From Actinomycetota bacterium (GTDB lineage: Bacteria > Actinomycetota > Actinomycetes > S36-B12 > FW305-bin1): a stretch of 64,000 bases of DNA. The notes under the pieces are model-generated. The model saw only the letters and a list, made by a program, of their open reading frames with translations. It made no database searches and was not told where the DNA came from. Below, in pieces: positions 1 to 9,119 of the stretch. Position 1 is the first letter of the stretch. Each line of letters begins with the position of its first letter. Position numbers and translations under genes: made by a program. The stretch lies in contig SCTR01000006.1 in assembly GCA_004297305.1 (NCBI GenBank), forward strand, positions 132,129 to 196,128, in the 5' to 3' direction.

Positions 1-1072
1 GCAGCACATGGATGCCCTCGACCGTCCGTCGTCCGTCACGTCGTCGCTGCAGGTGGACGACGGCGTCCAGGCCTGCTGCGACCTGCGCGTGGACGGCGTC
101 TCGCCCGAGTCCGGCGGCCAGGGCAAGCGCCTCCAACCGAGCCGGCACGTCGGCCGCCGAGTTCGCGTGCAGCGTGCTGCAGCCGCCGTCGTGGCCGGTG
201 TTGAGCGCAGCGAGAAGGTCGACGACTTCGGCCCCCCGGACCTCGCCGACCACGAGCCGGTCCGGCCGCATCCGCAGGGCCTGCCGGACCAGGTCCCGCA
301 GCGTCACCGCTCCCGCGCCCTCGAGGTTGGGCGGTCGCGCCTCCAGCCGGACGACGTGAGGGTGGGCAGGCCGGAGCTCGGCGGCATCCTCGACCAGCAC
401 CAGCCGCTCCCGCGGGTCGACCTCGCTCAGCAGTGTCGCCAGCACCGTGGTCTTGCCGGTGCCCGTCCCGCCACTGACGACGTACGCCAACCGGCGGGCC
501 ACGATCGCGCGCAACCAGGCCGCGCCGCCGGGCGGAACGGTGCCGACGTCGACGAGTTCGTCGAGCGTGAACGGTCGGCGCCGGCCCACCCGCAACGAGA
601 CCAGGGTCTGCGAACCGGACACCGGCGGCAGCACCGCGTGCAGCCGTGTCCCGCCGGGCAACCGGGCATCGACGTACGGCGCGGCTTCGTCCAGCCGCCG
701 GCCGGCCGAGGCGGCCAGTCGCTGCGCGAGTCGGCGGACCGCGTCGTCGTCCCGGAACCGCAGGTCGGCCCGCTGCAAGCCGTGCCCACGATCGACCCAG
801 ACCTCGTCCGGCCCGTTGACCAGGACATCGGTGACCTCCGGGTCGGCGACCAGGTCGTCCAGCGGCCCGGCCCCGGTCAGCTCCGAACGCAAGGTCGACA
901 CGAGGCTGAGGACCGCGGCGTCGCCGAGGACGACGCCCTCCTGCCGCAGCGCGCTGGCGACCTCGCTGGGGCTGGCCGCGGCGGCGGCGTCGGCGATCAG
1001 CCGGGACCGCACCCGGCCCACCAGGTCCTGGGCCTGGCCGTCCTCGCCTGGCACGGCCGATGCGATGCTCAT
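1..1072 (-). CDS. cpaF: Tad/Flp pilus assembly ATPase, CpaF/TadA family (3' end outside window)
   Basis: Type II/IV secretion-type ATPase expected to power assembly of a Flp/Tad pilus at the inner membrane face. The visible ~357 residues start at ATG 1072 and run off the left edge. A Walker A motif, [10 protein letters not shown], follows an N-terminal domain that contains [12 protein letters not shown], and EDAAELRP and [12 protein letters not shown] follow it as in the family. Its start overlaps the stop of the upstream ssd-like gene by 4 bp (ATGA), so the two are probably translationally coupled. M. tuberculosis has the same order (Rv3660c then Rv3659c). The tadB, tadC and pilin genes would be expected beyond the left edge. 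Confidence 0.93.
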   Translation of the reverse strand, partial: MSIASAVPGEDGQAQDLVGRVRSRLIADAAAAASPSEVASALRQEGVVLGDAAVLSLVSTLRSELTGAGPLDDLVADPEVTDVLVNGPDEVWVDRGHGLQRADLRFRDDDAVRRLAQRLAASAGRRLDEAAPYVDARLPGGTRLHAVLPPVSGSQTLVSLRVGRRRPFTLDELVDVGTVPPGGAAWLRAIVARRLAYVVSGGTGTGKTTVLATLLSEVDPRERLVLVEDAAELRPAHPHVVRLEARPPNLEGAGAVTLRDLVRQALRMRPDRLVVGEVRGAEVVDLLAALNTGHDGGCSTLHANSAADVPARLEALALAAGLGRDAVHAQVAAGLDAVVHLQRRRDGRRTVEGIHVL

Positions 1073-2256
1073 GCCGGCTGCTCCGCGTCGAGGCGACGCA
1101 ACAGGATCTCGGCGGCCTGCGTCAGCGAACTGCGGGCCGACATCCGCGGCGGCCGGCGGTCCTCGGCCGCGACCGGGACGTTCCGCTGCCGCCCCACGAC
1201 TGCCCAGACGGGCAACTGCAGGGCGTCAGCGAACGCCTGCGGGTCATAGTCCTTGCCTCCCAACGTCCGCCGGACGACCAGGCCGGTCGCTGCGCTGGGC
1301 AGCGGCAGGACCTGGCACAGCCGCTCGGCGGCTGCCGCTGCCCGGACCTGGGTCGGCACCACCAGCACCACCAGTCGCGCCCGGGACAGCGCCTGCAGAC
1401 TTGCCTCGTCCGCCGTACGGGGAAGGTCGACGACGGTCAGGTCGAAGCCGCGGGCGGCGGCCGCGAGAGCGGCGACCATCGCCGCCGGCGGGACTGCGGT
1501 GGCACCGACCCGGTCGTACGACAGGACCGTGAGGTCGCCCACCCGCGGCAGACCGTTGCCGAGCACCTCCCCGGCCAACCGACCCTGGGTCTCGGCCAGG
1601 TCCGGCCACCGCAGGCCTGCCGCGTCCTCCGCGCCGAGCAGGACGTCGACTCCGCCGCCGAGCGGATCCGCGTCCACCAGCAGCGTCCGCCGGCGGCGGG
1701 CGGCCGTCCGGGCCAACGCTGCGGCCAAGGTGCTGGCACCCGCACCGCCGCGCCCGCCGACGACGCACACGACCGCTCCGTCACGTGATGGCCCGTCGCG
1801 GAGATCGGCGAGACGATCGGCCAGCACACCGTCGTCGGCCGGCAGTGCCAGCACCTCCTCGGCGCCCACGGCGACAGCCCCTTCCCAGACGCCGGGGACG
1901 CCGAACAGGGTCGGCAAAGCGGCCGGGGCCTGCGAAGCGGCGAGAGTCGGTGATGCGAGGCTCGGATCGGCGGACGAACCGTCGGCCTGCCGGCCGACCA
2001 CCACGACGCCCGGTCGCCGCACCAGACCCGCCGCCGCGACAGCCGCGACGAGGTCGGTCCCGATCAGGACGAGCGGCACCGCACCCCAACGCGGCCGCAG
2101 GGCGGCTACGTGCGAGGCGACCTCCACCTCGACGCCCCCGGCAGCGGCGACCCGCAGCACCTCGTCCAGCAGCGCGGCCTGATCGGTCGCGAGCAGCACC
2201 CTGCTGCCGGCATCCCGCTCGGCCTGGTCGTCCTGGCTGTCCGCCTGCCACCGCAC
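1069..2256 (-). CDS. ssd: CpaE/Ssd-like MinD-family ATPase (septum-site/Flp pilus locus)
   Basis: A MinD/ParA-superfamily protein of about 395 residues with an N-terminal receiver-like region and a C-terminal P-loop domain. The deviant Walker A reads GGRGGAGAST, with Ala-Ser where MinD has Lys-Thr. Walker B is LLVDADPLGGG. Members next to tad operons are CpaE-like localisation factors; the M. tuberculosis orthologue at this position, Rv3660c, was named Ssd for an effect on septum placement. I chose the GTG at 2256 because a GGGGGA stretch lies just upstream; a longer GTG start at 2319 is also open. The gene is divergent from the HAD phosphatase gene, as in Mycobacterium. Whether it acts in piliation or division here is inference. 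Confidence 0.85.
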   Translation of the reverse strand: MRWQADSQDDQAERDAGSRVLLATDQAALLDEVLRVAAAGGVEVEVASHVAALRPRWGAVPLVLIGTDLVAAVAAAGLVRRPGVVVVGRQADGSSADPSLASPTLAASQAPAALPTLFGVPGVWEGAVAVGAEEVLALPADDGVLADRLADLRDGPSRDGAVVCVVGGRGGAGASTLAAALARTAARRRRTLLVDADPLGGGVDVLLGAEDAAGLRWPDLAETQGRLAGEVLGNGLPRVGDLTVLSYDRVGATAVPPAAMVAALAAAARGFDLTVVDLPRTADEASLQALSRARLVVLVVPTQVRAAAAAERLCQVLPLPSAATGLVVRRTLGGKDYDPQAFADALQLPVWAVVGRQRNVPVAAEDRRPPRMSARSSLTQAAEILLRRLDAEQPA

Positions 2257-2465
2257 CGGTCCCCCTGACCTTCGACGTCCGTGCCGACACGATGCGATGC
2301 GACAACGGCCCGCGGCCACCCCGAGACCGTGGCTGTGGAGGACCCGGCCAGGAACCTCGGAGTTGGGGATGACGCCGCTGACCCACTAACGGTCGCTGGG
2401 CCGCGAACCTCGCGCGGACATCACCAGCCCGGCGGCATCGCGGGCTCGATGTCCGACGGTTGTGC

Positions 2466-2471
2466 CTACCA
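2466..2471 (+). promoter_or_regulatory. Candidate -10 box for a leaderless HAD phosphatase mRNA
   Basis: TACCAT fits the actinobacterial TANNNT -10 pattern and ends 7 nt before the GTG start at 2479. There is no clear ribosome binding site between them, so the transcript could start at or next to the start codon. No good -35 hexamer is visible. Confidence 0.35.
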
Positions 2472-2478
2472 TCGATCC

Positions 2479-3357
2479 GTGACCGACGAGGTACCCGGCA
2501 GCGTGCCGAGTCCGGACCATGCCGAGCTCTTTGCGGGCCACCTGTCACCGGTCGACCTGTCGACGGGCGGCCGGGCAGCGGCGTTCTTCGACCTGGACAA
2601 GACGATCCTGGCGCGGTCCAGTGCTTTCGCCTTCGCGCGCCCGTTCTACCAAGGCGGCCTCATCGGGCGATCGGACCTGCTGCGCAGCGCCTATGCCCAA
2701 TTCGTGTACCTGGTCTCCGGCGCCGACCACGACCAGATGGAGCAGATGCGCGCGTACATGTCGGCGCTGTGCTCGGGCTGGGAGGTCGAGCGCGTCCGGC
2801 AGATCGTCGCCGAGACGCTCGACACCGTCGTGGATCCGCTCGTGTACGCCGAAGCCGTCGAACTCATCGACGAGCACCGCGCCGCGGGGCGCGACACCAT
2901 CGTCATCTCGTCGTCGGGTACCGAACTGGTCGAACCGATCGGGGCCCGGCTCGGCGTCGATCTCGCCATCGGGACCCAACTGGCGATCGACGACGGCCGC
3001 TACACCGGCGAGATCCTGTTCTACGCCTACGGGGAGGGCAAGGCCGAGGCGATGCGGGCTCTGGCCGCCGAACGGGGCTACGACCTGGCCGCCTGCTACG
3101 CCTACTCGGATTCGCAGACCGACCTGCCGATGCTGGAACTCGTCGGTCATCCGGTCGCGACGAATCCAGACGCCGAGCTTCGCCGGGTCGCCGCGGAACG
3201 GGACTGGCCGATCCGGGACTTCGCGCGCCCGGTCGCGCTGCGCTCGACGCGGGCCGCCCGGGCCCGGCGCCGCACCGCCGTGGGCGCTGCTGTCGGTGCT
3301 GCCGCGGTCGGCGTGGCCTGGTACGCCGCGCGCCGGGTCACCCGCACCCACGGCTGA
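2479..3357 (+). CDS. HAD-IB family phosphatase (SerB-like)
   Basis: 292-residue haloacid dehalogenase superfamily phosphatase. Motif I is FFDLDKTIL near residue 36. Motif II is IVISSSGTELV. The motif III/IV region reads YSDSQTDLPML with paired Asp residues. The C terminus adds a basic stretch and one hydrophobic, Ala/Val/Gly-rich segment, which may be a membrane tail. The family includes phosphoserine phosphatases and lysophosphatidic-acid or inhibitor-domain phosphatases; the substrate here is unknown. Start GTG 2479 was preferred because conserved sequence begins soon after and upstream in-frame codons look non-coding. Position divergent from ssd matches Rv3661 in M. tuberculosis. Confidence 0.88.
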   Translation: MTDEVPGSVPSPDHAELFAGHLSPVDLSTGGRAAAFFDLDKTILARSSAFAFARPFYQGGLIGRSDLLRSAYAQFVYLVSGADHDQMEQMRAYMSALCSGWEVERVRQIVAETLDTVVDPLVYAEAVELIDEHRAAGRDTIVISSSGTELVEPIGARLGVDLAIGTQLAIDDGRYTGEILFYAYGEGKAEAMRALAAERGYDLAACYAYSDSQTDLPMLELVGHPVATNPDAELRRVAAERDWPIRDFARPVALRSTRAARARRRTAVGAAVGAAAVGVAWYAARRVTRTHG

Positions 3358-3485
3358 GCGCCGTCGCCGTAGCCACCGGCTGAGCCGCCATCGCTCGTAC
3401 CCACGGGATGTCCCGCCGTAGCCCGGGCCCACGCGCTGAGCGGCCGTCGCCGCTGTCGCTGCCGGGGCGTGGCGAGCGGCCTGGC

Positions 3486-3540
3486 GACACGCCGCGCCGC
3501 GGACTGCAGCTGCGGCGTGTCCTTGCGGGAGTGAAGATTT
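3486..3540 (+). terminator. Hairpin followed by TTTT downstream of the HAD phosphatase
   Basis: Arms 3486–3495 (GACACGCCGC) and 3512–3521 (GCGGCGTGTC) form a perfect 10-bp stem with a 16-nt GC-rich loop. A short ATTTTG run follows at 3537–3540. It sits 130 bp past the stop codon and is a plausible intrinsic terminator for the plus-strand gene. Confidence 0.5.
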
Positions 3541-4084
3541 TGCGGCCGATAGGCCTTCCCTCAGCTACCCCGGCGCGCTACACCAGAGTCAGGAACCGCG
3601 AGCCCCGGACCTTCCCCGGTCCGTCACCGGCCCCCGGGGAGCGCGGTCCCGCAGGACACACCGGACACAGCGCGTCAGTCGGCTCGACCGGCTGAGGCGG
3701 CGCAGACCAGAGCGGGAGGACGGGTACCGACGCGGCGACCAGCCCACGCAGGGCGTCCGGCTCCCGGGTCACCGGGACCGACGAGTCCACAGGTGCACGC
3801 CAGGACCCTCGACCCGCACTGGCGACGGCATCCCTCCCCCACGGAGGGGTGCCGTCGTCCTGTTCGGGGGCGCCATGCCGAGCCCGAACGGGCGTCATAC
3901 CGCCGGGCCAAACGGGCACCCGGTCACGACGGGCGCCCCGGGCACGTATGGGCCCCAGGCCAGGCCGAGCCAGGACAGGGCCCCGAGTCACGACGGCCGC
4001 CGCCGGAGAACGGGGCCGCCGCGCGAGAACAGGGCCGTCGCCGCACGACGGGGCCGCACGACGGCGCGGCACGGCGGGACTGCC
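3541..4084. other. Gene-poor stretch between convergent genes
   Basis: About 540 bp (727 bp counted from the phosphatase stop) separate the convergent HAD gene and tsaE. The frames are open because of GC richness, but none shows a recognisable domain, a good ribosome binding site and convincing composition together. One minus-strand frame (3578–4072) contains a CPVCP motif, but the rest is low-complexity Arg/Pro/Gly. In many actinobacteria tsaB, rimI and tsaD follow tsaE; they are absent here, so this may be a rearrangement junction. Confidence 0.55.
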
Positions 4085-4594
4085 TCAGCGCAACTCGATC
4101 CGGCTCCACCGCGCGCCCACGCCCTCGATGGTGACCCGCCGAGGTACGTCGTCCGAACCGGGCTCGAGCCCGTCGGGCGGCTGCTCGATCGGGACGAGCC
4201 GAATCTGCAGCCGGTGCGAGGTCAGGCCGGTGACCCGATCGTCGCCCCATTCGACCACGGTGACCGACTGCGCCACAGTCGTTTCCAGGTCCAGCTCCTC
4301 GACCTCGGCAAGCGAGCCGAGCCGGTACGCGTCGACGTGGACCAGCGCCGGACCGTCGTGCAGCGACGGGTGGACCCGAGCGAGCACGAACGTCGGGCTG
4401 GTCACCGGCCCCCGCACCCGCAGGCCCTCGCCGATACCGCGGGTGAGCGTGGTCTTGCCGGCGCCGAGCCCGCCGACGAGCACCACCAGGTCACCGGCGC
4501 GCAGCATCGACCCGAGCCGCCGGCCGAGTTCGATCATCGAGTCGGCGTCGGGAACCTCGGCGTCGTACACCGTGATCGACTGCGGCTCAGTCAT
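4085..4594 (-). CDS. tsaE: tRNA threonylcarbamoyladenosine biosynthesis ATPase TsaE
   Basis: 169-residue P-loop ATPase needed with TsaB and TsaD to transfer the threonylcarbamoyl group to A37 of ANN-decoding tRNAs. Walker A is GGLGAGKTTL near residue 42. SPTFVLARVH and HVDAYRLGS are family signatures, and VVEWGDD is the usual Trp-containing motif. The ATG start overlaps the stop of the glycosylase gene by 4 bp, so it is the last gene of the alr-side operon. No tsaB or tsaD lies downstream in the window, which is unusual for actinobacteria, where they are often adjacent. Confidence 0.95.
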   Translation of the reverse strand: MTEPQSITVYDAEVPDADSMIELGRRLGSMLRAGDLVVLVGGLGAGKTTLTRGIGEGLRVRGPVTSPTFVLARVHPSLHDGPALVHVDAYRLGSLAEVEELDLETTVAQSVTVVEWGDDRVTGLTSHRLQIRLVPIEQPPDGLEPGSDDVPRRVTIEGVGARWSRIELR

Positions 4595-5193
4595 TCCGGG
4601 GCCCAGTCATTCGCCGAGCCGGTCACGCCGCCCTCCCGCTCGGCCAGTACGGCGGCGACCGTCTGCAGGTCCGCACGCAGCGCCGCCACCGGGGCACCGC
4701 GCGGGCCGAATCGCAGCGCGGCCGACGGGTGGTACGTGACGACGAGAGTGCGCCCGTCCCAGCGTTGCGGTACGCCGCGCAGCTGGGTGAGCCGGGCGCC
4801 GGGCCCGAGGAACCACTGGGTCGCCGTACCGCCGAGTGCCACGACGACGCGAGGGTCGATCACCTCGATCTGCTCGACCAGCCAATGCCGGCAGGTCGCG
4901 ATCTCGGGGCGCTTGGGCGCGCGATTGCCTGGCGGGCGACATTTCACGACGTTGGCCACCGCGACGGTGTGCCGCGGCAGGCCCGCCTGCGCCAACAGCT
5001 CGTCCAGCAGCTGCCCACTGCGACCGACGAACGGCTCACCGCAGGCATCCTCGGCCGCGCCCGGTCCTTCGCCGACCAGCAGGACCGCTGCACCGGCGGT
5101 CGGGAGCTGACCGGGCACTGCCTGGGTCCGCGTCGCCGCCAGATCGCACGCCGTACACGCCCGGATCGAGCGGGCCAGGCCGGCCCACGTCAC
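4591..5193 (-). CDS. Type-4 (iron-sulfur) uracil-DNA glycosylase
   Basis: 200-residue base-excision-repair enzyme that removes uracil from DNA. Motif A is GEGPGAAED, close to the family-4 consensus GExPGxxED. The C-terminal motif TYHPSAALR carries the conserved His. Cysteines placed to bind a 4Fe-4S cluster are visible in CTACDL near the N terminus, in NVVKCRPP, and in EIATCRHW. The UdgX-specific KRRIH insertion is absent, which favours ordinary family 4. The stop overlaps the tsaE start and the start overlaps the hydrolase stop, so all three are co-translated. I see no functional link to its neighbours beyond the operon. Confidence 0.9.
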   Translation of the reverse strand: MTWAGLARSIRACTACDLAATRTQAVPGQLPTAGAAVLLVGEGPGAAEDACGEPFVGRSGQLLDELLAQAGLPRHTVAVANVVKCRPPGNRAPKRPEIATCRHWLVEQIEVIDPRVVVALGGTATQWFLGPGARLTQLRGVPQRWDGRTLVVTYHPSAALRFGPRGAPVAALRADLQTVAAVLAEREGGVTGSANDWAPE

Positions 5194-6320
5194 CGGCGCG
5201 ATCCTGGACCCGGCTCGTCGCCGGCTGCAGCTCCGTCGGCTGCCGTTGCGGGGAGATTCGCGCGGACGCGCCGGACGAGGTCACGCAGCTGCGCGTTGAC
5301 CTCGGCCCACCGTTCGAGTAACAGCATGTGGCCGGTGTCGTCGAGGACGACGAACTCCGCGCCGGGCACCGCGGTGACGATTTCGCGACTGTGCTGCTGC
5401 GGGATCAGCAGGTCCGCCCCACCCGCGATCACCACGACCTCGCACTGCTGCAACGGTTCCAGCGCGGCACGCTGGTCGTGGTCGTCGATGGCCGGCAGGA
5501 AGTCCGCGACGACGTCGATCGGCGTGGCGTTGTTCATGTCGGCGACGAAGCGGGCCATCGACGCCGGCACGGGCGAGGCGAAGGAATACATCCGCGTCGC
5601 GACCAGACCCAGGTCGCTGCCCCGCTCACGGCTGCGGTCGACCAGAGCCGGACGGCGGGCCAAGGCCGCCGCGGCATCGGGCAGCACCTTGTGCACGACC
5701 CGGGCCGCCGGCGCCGGCAAGCCGAACGGCACCTCGTCCATCCCGCCCGAGGACGTCGCCAGCAGGGCGACGCCACGGATCCGGTCGCCGAACAGTTCCG
5801 GATGCTCGGCGGCCAACGCCATGATCGTCATCCCGCCCATCGAGTGCCCCACCAGGACCACCGGTCCGGTCGGGGCCACCGCCTGCAGGACCGCGTACAG
5901 GTCCCGGCCCAGCTGCGGCACGGTGAGCGAGTCCGCGATGCCCTGGTCGCGGGCAGCGCGTTGCGACCGGCCGTGACTGCGCTGGTCCCACAGCACCAGC
6001 CGGCCCAACGAGCGCAGGTCGCGACGTTGGTAGTGCCACGCGTCCAAGGTGAGCGCGAAGCCGTGGCAGAAGACGATCGTGAGCCCGGCCGCGGGCGCCG
6101 GCGGCTCGTCGACTTCGACGTACAGCTGCAATCCGTCGTCGGCGGTCACCGGCACGACCCGGCCCCGAAGAGCGCCGTACGGCTCACCGTCGTCGGCCGG
6201 GCCGATCAGGCGACCGACCCAGGCCTTCTCCGCCAGCATCCCCACGGTGGCGCCGATCGCGACCACGCCGGCCACCGCCGCCCCCAGCCCGGCACCGCGC
6301 CCGACCGCCTCCCACCCCAT
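5190..6320 (-). CDS. Alpha/beta hydrolase with N-terminal membrane anchor
   Basis: About 376 residues. An N-terminal hydrophobic segment (residues ~8–32, Ala/Gly/Val-rich) suggests a membrane anchor. The hydrolase fold follows, with FCHGFAL as oxyanion region, the nucleophile elbow GHSMGG, an Asp in VIAGGADLLIP, and the catalytic His in DDTGHMLLLE. The ATG at 6320, preceded by a GGGG stretch, was preferred over longer frames that read into low-complexity sequence. A hydrolase between alr and tsaE is a standard actinobacterial arrangement; its substrate is unknown. The stop overlaps the downstream glycosylase start by 4 bp. Confidence 0.88.
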   Translation of the reverse strand: MGWEAVGRGAGLGAAVAGVVAIGATVGMLAEKAWVGRLIGPADDGEPYGALRGRVVPVTADDGLQLYVEVDEPPAPAAGLTIVFCHGFALTLDAWHYQRRDLRSLGRLVLWDQRSHGRSQRAARDQGIADSLTVPQLGRDLYAVLQAVAPTGPVVLVGHSMGGMTIMALAAEHPELFGDRIRGVALLATSSGGMDEVPFGLPAPAARVVHKVLPDAAAALARRPALVDRSRERGSDLGLVATRMYSFASPVPASMARFVADMNNATPIDVVADFLPAIDDHDQRAALEPLQQCEVVVIAGGADLLIPQQHSREIVTAVPGAEFVVLDDTGHMLLLERWAEVNAQLRDLVRRVRANLPATAADGAAAGDEPGPGSRR

Positions 6321-6366
6321 CAGGTGACCCCGTCTATCGGCTCGCGGCGGTCGGATCGCCGCACCA

Positions 6367-7545
6367 TCACAGGGCCCCGACCGGCAACCGGGGCACCCGC
6401 GCGCCGACCCGCGTGACGATCTCGTAGCCGATGGTGTGGCAGGCGCGCGCCCAGTCCGCCGCCGTCGGTTCGCCCTGGTCGCCGGGGCCGAAGACCACGA
6501 CGGTGTCCCCGGCGCGCACCTCGTCGTCGCCCACGTCGACCACCAGTTGGTCCATCGCGACGCGGCCGGCGACGGTACGGCGGCGACCGCCGAGGAGCAG
6601 TTCACCGCGGCCGGAGGCGGCCCGCGGCAGACCGTCGGCGTACCCGAGTGGCACGAGGGCCAGCGACGTCGCGCGGTCGGTGACGAAGGTGTGGCCGTAC
6701 GAGACCCCGTGGCCGGCCGGTACCCGCTTGGTCTGCGCGACCCGGGCCAGCAGGGTCATCGCCGGGACGACGCCCAGGTCGGCCGGCGTGCCCAGCCGGT
6801 CCCCCGGCGACAGGCCGTACGCGGCGATGCCGACCCGGACCAGGTCGTAGTGGGTCGACGGCTCCCCCCAGACCGCTCCGGACGACGCGAGGTGCAGCAG
6901 GGTGTCGTCCAGCCCGGCCTGCCGCGCGAGCCGGACCGCCGCATCGAAGGCATCACGCTGCCCCGCGGTCACCGGGTGACCCGGGATATCGGCCATCGCC
7001 AGGTGCGACCACAGGCCGGCGACCTGCACGATGCCCTCCGCGGCCAGGTCGGCCGCGCGCGCGACGAGCTGGCCCCACTCCGCGGCGCTGGCACCGCCAC
7101 GGCCCAGCCCGGTGTCGACCTTCAGGTGCACCCGTGCGGGACGGCCCACCGACCGGGCCGCAGCGGCCAGATCGTCCAGCCCCCAACAGGTCCCGGCCGA
7201 CACGTCGATGTCGGCGGCGACGCAGCCGGCGAGGTCGACGTCGCCGGGCACCGTGACCCAGGCCAGGATCCGACCGGTGTCTCCGCCGGCCCGCAACGCC
7301 AGCGCTTCGGCCGGCAGCGCGACGCCGAGCCAGCTGGCACCCCCGGCGCGGGCGGCGCGGGCCGCGCCGAGCATGCCGTGCCCGTAACCGTCGGCCTTGA
7401 CCACCACCATGACCTCAGCAGCGGTGGCGACCTCGGTAGCTCGAATCACGTTGCGGCGCAGGACGTCGAGGTCCACGACCGCGGCTGCTCGCAGGCCGGC
7501 CGGCAACGCATCGGGAGAACCGGCGGCCGGCGGCGGTGAGCTCAC
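6367..7545 (-). CDS. alr: Alanine racemase
   Basis: 392-residue PLP enzyme that interconverts L- and D-alanine, supplying D-Ala for peptidoglycan. The PLP lysine lies in VVKADGYGHG near residue 49. The second catalytic residue, Tyr, is in GVSYGHTF, and the C-terminal domain has GRVAMDQLVVDVG. Start GTG 7545 overlaps the nnr stop (GTGA). The gene lies in a chain glmM–glmS–acpS–nnr–alr, so D-Ala and UDP-GlcNAc supply are encoded together. Length and motifs are normal. Confidence 0.96.
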   Translation of the reverse strand: MSSPPPAAGSPDALPAGLRAAAVVDLDVLRRNVIRATEVATAAEVMVVVKADGYGHGMLGAARAARAGGASWLGVALPAEALALRAGGDTGRILAWVTVPGDVDLAGCVAADIDVSAGTCWGLDDLAAAARSVGRPARVHLKVDTGLGRGGASAAEWGQLVARAADLAAEGIVQVAGLWSHLAMADIPGHPVTAGQRDAFDAAVRLARQAGLDDTLLHLASSGAVWGEPSTHYDLVRVGIAAYGLSPGDRLGTPADLGVVPAMTLLARVAQTKRVPAGHGVSYGHTFVTDRATSLALVPLGYADGLPRAASGRGELLLGGRRRTVAGRVAMDQLVVDVGDDEVRAGDTVVVFGPGDQGEPTAADWARACHTIGYEIVTRVGARVPRLPVGAL

Positions 7546-9119
7546 CGGCCCATCCTGCCGTCGCCGGAGTCCTCCAGCAGGCCAGGCGACGCCGCGCGTC
7601 GCACCTCCAGCAGGCCAGGCGACGCCGCGCGTCGCACCGTCGCCACCGCGGCCGGCAGCGCGTCGAGGACGTCGAGCGCGGTCACCGGCCGGCCACCGGA
7701 CCCGGCCAGCACCGCGGCACGCCCGTGCACGTGGACCGCGGCGGCGACCGTGGCGGCAGCCTGCTCGGCCGTACCGGGCCGGCGGGCGGCCAGCATCGAC
7801 CCGACGAGGCCGGCCAGGACGTCGCCGCTGCCCGCGGTCGCCAGTTGTGGCGGTGCGAGCGCGTCGAGGTACGCCGGTCCGCCGGGCGGTGCCACCACGG
7901 TGCCCGACCCCTTGAGCACCACGACGGCACGCAAAGCCGTTGCGGCAGCGTCGGTTGCGGCCAGTCGGCCGCCGTCGCCGATGGCCAGGCCCAACCGGCT
8001 GAACTCCCCGTCGTGGGGCGTGAGGACGGTGGTCGCGCCGCGCGCGCCGCGGTCGCGCACGAGTCCGGTCAGGCCAGGCTGGCTCGCCAGCAGGGCCAGC
8101 GCGTCGGCGTCGAGCACGACCGGGTGGTCGGTCCGCAGCACGGCAGCCACCACCGCCGCGCCGTCGGCCCCGGTCCCGAGGCCCGGTCCCACCACCCACG
8201 CGGTGACCCGGCCGTCGGCCACCGGATCACCGGTGACGGCGACGACGTCCGGGTAGGCGCGGACCACGGCGGCCGCCGTGGCGTCGTCGCGGTCGACGTA
8301 CCGCACCATGCCCGCGCCGCCGACGCGAGCAGCGCCGGTGCACAGCAGGGCGGCCCCGCGGTAGTGGGCAGAACCGGCGACGACTCCGACGACGCCGCGG
8401 CGGTACTTGTGATCGGCAGGGCCCGGTCCGGGCAGCTGCCGAGCCGCGTCCGCCGCGTCGACGACCCACGCCGCCGGTGTCTCGGGCAGCGTCTGGCCCA
8501 GCCCGATGTCGACCAGCTGCAGCTGCCCGACGTGCTCACGGCCCGGCGCCAGCAGCAGCCCCGGGGTGAGGCACCCGAACGTCACCGTCCGTACGGCGGT
8601 GACCGCCGCGCCGGCGACGATCCCGGTGTCGGCGTCGACCCCGCTCGGGACGTCGACCGCGACCACCGGCACCGGCCCGGCTGCAGCGTCCTGCACCAGC
8701 CGCGCCGCCGCCTCCCGCAACCCGCCGCGGCCGCCGATGCCGACGATGCCGTCGAGGACCAGGTCGGCGCGCCGCTGCAGCCCGGCGGCATCCCCCGCCG
8801 GCCAGGAGCGGCCGCCGGCGGCGTGGAGCCGGCCGAGTGCCGTGGTCGCCACGCGCTCGGAGAGCACTATCGCGTCGACGCGAGCGCCCCGCGCCGCCAG
8901 CGCCGCGCCGGCCAGCATCGCGTCCGCGCCGTTGTTGCCGCTGCCGACCCACACCAGCACCCGCGAGCCGGTCACCTTGCCCCGCCGCTGCCGCAGCAGG
9001 GTCCCGCAGGCCGCGGCGAGGCCGGCGGCCGCGCGTGCCATCAGGGTGCCGGGCGGCAGCCGGGCATGCAGCACGTCCTCGGCGGCCCGGACCGTGGCGA
9101 CGTCGTACGCCGGCCTCAC
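7542..9119 (-). CDS. nnr: Bifunctional NAD(P)H-hydrate repair enzyme (epimerase and ADP-dependent dehydratase)
   Basis: 525-residue metabolite-repair enzyme that epimerises and dehydrates damaged NAD(P)H hydrates back to NAD(P)H. The N-terminal YjeF-type epimerase domain (~10–215) has VGSGNNGAD and [15 protein letters not shown]. The C-terminal ribokinase-like dehydratase domain (~230–500) has [17 protein letters not shown] and [11 protein letters not shown]. The last ~25 residues end in a perfect tandem duplication of an 11-residue block ([11 protein letters not shown]), which comes from a 33-bp DNA repeat and looks recent. Both ends overlap neighbours by 4 bp (acpS upstream, alr downstream). 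Confidence 0.95.
   Translation of the reverse strand: MRPAYDVATVRAAEDVLHARLPPGTLMARAAAGLAAACGTLLRQRRGKVTGSRVLVWVGSGNNGADAMLAGAALAARGARVDAIVLSERVATTALGRLHAAGGRSWPAGDAAGLQRRADLVLDGIVGIGGRGGLREAAARLVQDAAAGPVPVVAVDVPSGVDADTGIVAGAAVTAVRTVTFGCLTPGLLLAPGREHVGQLQLVDIGLGQTLPETPAAWVVDAADAARQLPGPGPADHKYRRGVVGVVAGSAHYRGAALLCTGAARVGGAGMVRYVDRDDATAAAVVRAYPDVVAVTGDPVADGRVTAWVVGPGLGTGADGAAVVAAVLRTDHPVVLDADALALLASQPGLTGLVRDRGARGATTVLTPHDGEFSRLGLAIGDGGRLAATDAAATALRAVVVLKGSGTVVAPPGGPAYLDALAPPQLATAGSGDVLAGLVGSMLAARRPGTAEQAAATVAAAVHVHGRAAVLAGSGGRPVTALDVLDALPAAVATVRRAASPGLLEVRRAASPGLLEDSGDGRMGR
7571..7636. repeat. 33-bp perfect tandem duplication inside nnr
   Basis: Two identical 33-bp units (7571–7603 and 7604–7636) lie in frame near the nnr 3' end. 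Each encodes an 11-residue block. Perfect identity at synonymous sites points to a recent slippage or unequal-exchange event. Confidence 0.93.

Noticed and set aside
8-1249. Plus-strand open frames opposite cpaF and ssd
   Set aside because: Shadows of the minus-strand ATPase genes, which have clear P-loop motifs.
3578-4072. Minus-strand open frame of 164 codons with a CPVCP motif
   Set aside because: The CPVCP segment resembles small actinobacterial Cys-pair proteins, but the flanks are Arg/Pro-rich filler, no good ribosome binding site is seen, and no family could be named. Kept only as part of the gene-poor region.
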